A stretch of DNA of 64,000 nt. It comes from Mycoplasmataceae bacterium UBA3729. Lineage in GTDB: Bacteria > Bacillota_I > Bacilli_A > Mycoplasmatales > Mycoplasmoidaceae. A model generated the notes under the pieces. It worked only from the letters and a program-made list of their open reading frames with translations. It had not been told where the DNA came from and did not search any database. Shown here piece by piece: positions 61,072 to 64,000 of the stretch. Numbering within the stretch: position 1 is the first letter of the stretch; each line of letters starts with the position of its first letter. The DNA lies in NCBI GenBank assembly GCA_002372615.1, contig DFHG01000009.1, positions 62,001 through 126,000 on the forward strand, given 5' to 3'. A program made the translations under genes and the position numbers.

Positions 61072-61284
61072 CTATTTTTTAGCTTTTATAGCTTTTTTGA
61101 TTCTTTTTTTTTCATCAGACGAATGCTTTTCAAAATTTAATGTATATATAAGTTCATCTAATGACATTTTTTCTAAATATTCATCAGATAAATCAACATT
61201 AGGAGTTTTTATTGAGTTGGTGTCAACAACTTTTGTTTCTTCTACTTTAACTCAATTAAATTTTTCATCTTTGTTATTAGTCAT
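61072..61284 (-). CDS. small charged hypothetical protein
   Basis: A 70-residue product starting MTNNKDEKFNWVKVEETKV and ending SSDEKKRIKKAIKAKK. It is highly charged with an acidic centre and basic tail, without membrane span or known motif. The ribosome-binding site GGGAA lies 6 bp before the ATG. It lies between rpe and dnaE in the same direction. The reading is supported by its charge pattern and position only. Confidence 0.6.
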
Positions 61285-61317
61285 TTTAATTCCCAAGTAT
61301 CTTATATATTATTATAT

Positions 61318-61995
61318 TTAGTCTAAATTATCAATAAATTTTTTAAAGTTATTTATATTTTTTTGCTTTATTAAAAATGAACCTGATATAAAATGATCAA
61401 CATATTTATATGTTTGCTTAATGACATCAAAATTAACACCACCATCTAGTTGAATTATTAGGCATTTATTAGTTGATTTTTTTATATCATTAATGTATTT
61501 TAAATTTTTAATTATTTTTTCTCCAAGAAATTTTTGACCACCAAATCCAGGTTCAACCCCCATAATTGTAACAAGATCACAAATCTTTAATAATTTATGA
61601 TATTTACTAATATCAGTATTAGGTTTAAAAGCCAATCCTACTAATCTACCACTTCTTTTAATTTTCTTTAATAGATATCAAGAAAAAAATTTTAAAATTG
61701 GTTCAGGGTGGAATACAATTGCTTTTGATGGATAATTTATAAACATATTAATCCATTTTCTTGGTCTTTTAACCATAAAATGAACATATACATCGAAATT
61801 ATTTATAAAAAGTAAATTTAATCATTCAGTTCCAAAGCTAGTATTGTTAACAAAAATATTATCCATTACATCATAATGAATAGAATTAATTTTGGCTGAT
61901 TTTAAACGCATCAATTGTTTTTCAAGTTGATTTTGTTCACGAGGAAATGAAAGTAAAGAAGCCTCAATAACTCTTTTATTATTTTTCTTCATCAT
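61318..61995 (-). CDS. rpe: ribulose-phosphate 3-epimerase
   Basis: The 225-residue TIM-barrel enzyme of the pentose phosphate pathway has HYDVMDNIFVNN (metal-binding region), DVYVHFMVKRP, TIMGVEPGFGGQKF (catalytic Asp replaced in the usual position by the surrounding loop is not seen) and IIQLDGGVN. Two start codons lie side by side (MMKK). It overlaps the trkA stop by 17 bp. Confidence 0.9.
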
Positions 61996-62698
61996 TTCTT
62001 AGGTTAATGTATTTAAATTTTTCTTTTGATTTAAAGTTAGTAAAGTAAGAAATTGAATTATCCAATAAATTTGTTGGACAAATAAATGCAATCACATCAC
62101 CAATTCCCAATTTTGCTTTGGGATCAACTAAAGGTTGAGTAATTCCATTATGGATTAAATATAAAATATTTACACCAAGTTTGTTACGAAGGTCTAATTT
62201 TTCAATTGTAACATTAGTACATCTTTTATTTGAAATGGTTACTGTAGTTCAACATAAACCATTAGGTAAATTATGAATTTCTTCATTAAAATTATATAGA
62301 GCTTGCAATGCAGCATGGAAAGCTGCATCGTGTATAGGAACAATAACATTTTTAATACCTAAAGTGTTAAGGATACGTTTATTTAAATCATTTTCAGCAC
62401 GTGCAATAATTTTCCCATCGCAACCTAATTCAATTAAGTTAGCACAAGCGGCAACAGTAGCATGTAAATCAGTTATGCAAACAATAATACATTTTGCTTT
62501 AGAAATATTTGTTTCTCTTAAAGCATCAATATCTTTTATATCAGCTTTAATTGCATGTGTATATTTATTTGCTGCTGTTTGGACAACATCAGGATCATTA
62601 TCAATAACAATAACATCTAATTCTTTATTTGCAAGATATTTTGCAATGTATGACCCAAAATTACCATAACCTAATATGTAGCACTCATTCTTAGACAT
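61979..62698 (-). CDS. potassium uptake regulatory subunit, TrkA/KtrA type
   Basis: The 239-residue cytosolic RCK protein has the N-terminal nucleotide-binding fold (YILGYGNFGSYIAKYL, VIVIDNDPD, IIVCI) and a C-terminal RCK_C domain (EKLDLRNKLGVNILYLI, ADVIAFI-type end). It gates the membrane subunit encoded divergently next to it. In relatives the RCK_C domain binds c-di-AMP (known for KtrC of M. pneumoniae and KtrA of Staphylococcus), which links it to cdaM here. Confidence 0.9.
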
Positions 62699-62744
62699 AA
62701 ATATTAATATATATAATTATATAAACAAAATATTGCACTTTAGC

Positions 62745-64000
62745 ATGGAAAATGTTAATAATATTGTCAATGGAAGAAATATAAAAGTTCGTCATGTACT
62801 TAAATTATTAAGACGGATTATTTTTGGGTTTACTATTCCACAAATATTTTTCCGTGTTTATTTGATTATTATTTTTTTAGGTACTATATTATTGTTTTGT
62901 GAATTTACCCATGTTAATACTTATTGGGTAGATACATTACATGGTGATCCTTGAAGAATTCCAAATACTAATTGGGATCCATTGTTTCCAAATCTAAATA
63001 CTCATCAATATACTTTTTGAAATGCATTGTTTATTGCTTGTTCAGCATTTAGTAACACAGGATTAACAACGGTAAATATTTCTGAATTTTACAATATATC
63101 TGGTCAAATTATTATTTTCTTTCTAATCTGATTTGGTGGTATTGGAATCATTTCTATTTTCTTTTTGGTTTGAAATTTATTTAAATCTAATGATTCTGTT
63201 AAAATTAACCAAGTTATTCTACTACAAGCTGAACGTGGCTCTAATAAACTAAGTAACACTGTTAAATCTATCAGATTTAGTTTTTTATTTATTATTTGTA
63301 CACAAATACTATTTGGAATGATTATGACAATATGATTGTATTCATATCCTTCATATGTTCAAAAAATTAATTTATTGAATCCAAATGTTTTGTCATATGA
63401 TACAACTACAACAACATCTGCATACCATAATTTTTGTAATGCTTTATGGCAAGGTTTCTTTTGTTCAATTTCTGCCGTAAGTAATGCAGGATTTGATGTT
63501 TTTGGACAAAATATATCATTGTCTGCTTTCAGAAATGATTGGAATGTATTTTTCCAATTATTCATTATGATTGAAATTTTAGTTGGAGGTATTGGTTATC
63601 CTTTAATTTTTGATTTATATGAGAAGATACAAGCCAAACGTCATAATTTAAAACATAATTTAAGTTTATTTACTAAAGTTTGTTTAGTTTGGTATTTTGT
63701 AATATTATTTTTTGGTTTGTTTTCTTCTCTATTATTTGAATGTTGTGGTAAAGATATATCAATTTTTTCTGATAAAACAATAATGTCATCTTCTAATTAT
63801 CATGGAGAATGAGGTAAAGCAGAATGATTTAATAAATCTTGGGCAGTTCTTTTTAATACAGTGACAACAAGAAGCGCAGGATTTTCAACTGTGCCTCAAG
63901 GTATTTTCACACAAGGCAGTATGATTGTTTATTGCATTCTAATGTTTATTGGTGGTTCTCCTTCTTCAACAGCTGGTGGAATTCGTGTAACTACACTTGC
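62745..64000 (+). CDS. potassium uptake membrane subunit, TrkH/KtrB type, 3' end outside the window
   Basis: At least 418 residues are visible. The selectivity-filter-like P loops appear as CSAFSNTGLTT, ISAVSNAGFDVFG, TTRSAGFSTVP, and a fourth near GGSPSSTAGGIRV, each with the Gly of the family. Many membrane spans fill the rest. It forms the channel-like K+ transporter with the RCK protein. The ATG is preferred to an upstream in-frame TTG. The two genes share a 46 bp divergent promoter region rich in TATA steps. Confidence 0.92.

Noticed and set aside
61060..61100. Possible terminator near the end of the small charged protein gene
   Set aside because: The repeated TAGCTTTTATAGCTTTTTT motif does not form a convincing stem with a proper loop and lies in the coding end.

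Overview
The window comes from a wall-less bacterium of the class Mollicutes. The DNA is very A+T rich. Almost every long gene reads through in-frame TGA codons at tryptophan positions (genetic code 4), for example in gltX, rnr, dnaE and cas9. The gene set is the mollicute core: Lgt, HPr kinase, CdaM-type diadenylate cyclase, DHH phosphodiesterase, RF1 (no RF2 needed), minimal tRNAs, RNase P RNA and SRP RNA. The species is not certain; the content would fit the Malacoplasma/Ureaplasma/M. pneumoniae side of the group, but that is an inference.

Layout. 1-7272 (+): a truncated MprF/YbhN-like membrane protein, then a tight run gltX-fhs-tilS-hprK-lgt. 7274-15807 (-): rpsB, galE, a metallo-beta-lactamase-fold hydrolase, prmC, prfA, rpmE, a two-span membrane protein, smpB, rnr, secG. 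15879-28831 (mostly +): dimeric dUTPase, YgjP-like metalloprotein, HD phosphohydrolase (-), plsC, thyA, folA, scpA, scpB, trmB, two tandem DegV proteins (-), YtpR-like tRNA-binding protein, a PD-(D/E)XK nuclease, thiI, nrnA/pdeM and cdaM. 28927-35535 (+): a 1667-residue FtsX-type permease and a 530-residue ABC ATPase with a long N-terminal coiled coil. 35543-46527: SRP RNA (-), two near-duplicate GT2 glycosyltransferases (-), cardiolipin synthase, rnpB, tRNA-Lys, a Ca2+-type P-ATPase, then yqgF, dnaG and glyQS (-) and tRNA-Gly. 46559-53711: an accessory island between tRNA-Gly and tRNA-Leu. It holds a frameshifted Mrr-N-like remnant, a 14-repeat CRISPR array, csn2-like, cas2, cas1, a tracrRNA and a compact cas9, all on the minus strand. 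53771-64000: metK, three coupled genes of unknown function, glf (-), dnaE (-), a small charged protein, rpe and a TrkA/KtrA subunit (-), and the start of the divergent TrkH/KtrB subunit (+), cut by the window edge.

How the parts fit. ThyA, DHFR, formate-THF ligase and dUTPase form a dTMP/one-carbon folate module. NrnA/PdeM and CdaM are adjacent and could turn over c-di-AMP, whose known targets in related species are Ktr/Trk potassium systems such as the one at the right edge. GalE, Glf, the GT2 enzymes, PlsC and cardiolipin synthase point to glycolipid and phospholipid assembly. The most interesting region is the type II-A-like CRISPR-Cas island. Its tracrRNA lies between cas9 and cas1 and can pair with the whole 5' part of the repeat using G.U wobbles. 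There is almost no leader, several spacers share a PAM-proximal seed, and cas9 sits directly behind a tRNA gene with no obvious promoter of its own.
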